A DNA stretch of 64,000 bases from Meandrina meandrites (lineage: Eukaryota; Cnidaria; Anthozoa; Scleractinia; Meandrinidae): positions 25,305,114 through 25,369,113 of the forward strand of contig OY855913.1 of NCBI GenBank assembly GCA_963693305.1, given 5' to 3'. The notes beneath the pieces are model-generated. The model saw nothing but the letters and a program-made list of their open reading frames with translations, was not told the origin of the DNA and searched no databases. Within the stretch, counting starts at the first letter, position 1, and the number at the start of each line of letters is the position of its first letter. The position numbers and the translations under genes were made by a program. This document shows positions 63,687 to 64,000 of the stretch, one piece after another.

Positions 63687-64000
63687 AACACCCTTAATTT
63701 TAGCTTTAAGTGCTTATAACTCAAAAATGAGCTCGGTGACCCCCAATTTTTATTATTGAACATTGATTAGCATGTTAAGATACAACTTTCTGCAAAGTTA
63801 AAAAAATTTCTACGAAGCAGTTTCAGAGCCACCTTAAATTTTTAAAAATTTAAGGTGGCTCTGAAACCGCTTCGTAGAAATTTTTTTAACTTTACAAAAA
63901 GTTGTATCTTTACATGCTAATTATAACTCAACAATAAAAAATGGGGGTCACCGAGCTCATTTTTGAGTTATAAGCACTTAAAGCTAAAATTAAGGGTGTT
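63687..64000. repeat. Large palindrome cut by the window end
   Basis: Arms meet at 63843/63844 (AAATTTTTAAAAATTT). At least 157 bases per arm match, from AACACCCTTAATTTTAGC to its complement at 64000. The element continues past the window. Confidence 0.8.

Overview
The window looks like nuclear DNA of a cnidarian, most likely a stony coral. The evidence is AT-rich sequence, many short phase-conserving exons with GT-AG introns, animal-type proteins (Piwi, a Tks/p47phox-type PX-SH3 adaptor) and dense small inverted-repeat elements. Species cannot be named from sequence alone. Genes were built by hand by joining exons whose reading phase carries across each GT-AG junction; no alignment was run.

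Layout. (1) 812-13615, plus strand: the last 14 exons (666 residues) of a coiled-coil protein, tentatively M-phase phosphoprotein 9; its 5' part lies before the window. (2) 16001-17613, minus strand: a decayed, probably transposon-derived gene with frameshifts and an in-frame stop. (3) 19340-34890, plus strand: a complete 18-coding-exon Piwi gene (878 residues) with an RG-rich N-terminus, PAZ, MID and PIWI domains and an intact D646/E684/D716/H853 catalytic set. Its introns hold a Kolobok-like foldback element with a THAP-like relic, a piggyBac-like element, an ATCGAT-rich TIR element and a solo LTR ending 13 bases before a catalytic exon. (4) 34891-40607: intergenic, filled with hairpin elements. 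(5) 40608-52283, plus strand: a complete 22-exon gene for an 833-residue adaptor with the order PX, SH3, SH3, tyrosine-motif linker, SH3, SH3, SH2. The front resembles Tks/p47phox proteins and the SH2 resembles Nck. (6) 55020-56024, plus strand: a three-exon gene for an 80-residue protein with a 20-base microexon. (7) 56863-58451, minus strand: the first three exons of a small secreted acidic precursor, with a TATA box. (8) 58452-64000: no convincing gene; several MITE-like elements and a large palindrome cut by the window end.

The genes do not form an obvious functional unit. The Piwi protein is expected to silence transposons with piRNAs, and its own introns are heavily loaded with them. 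The PX-SH3x4-SH2 adaptor would link phosphoinositide membranes, proline-rich partners and phosphotyrosine in one chain; I regard it as the most interesting object here.
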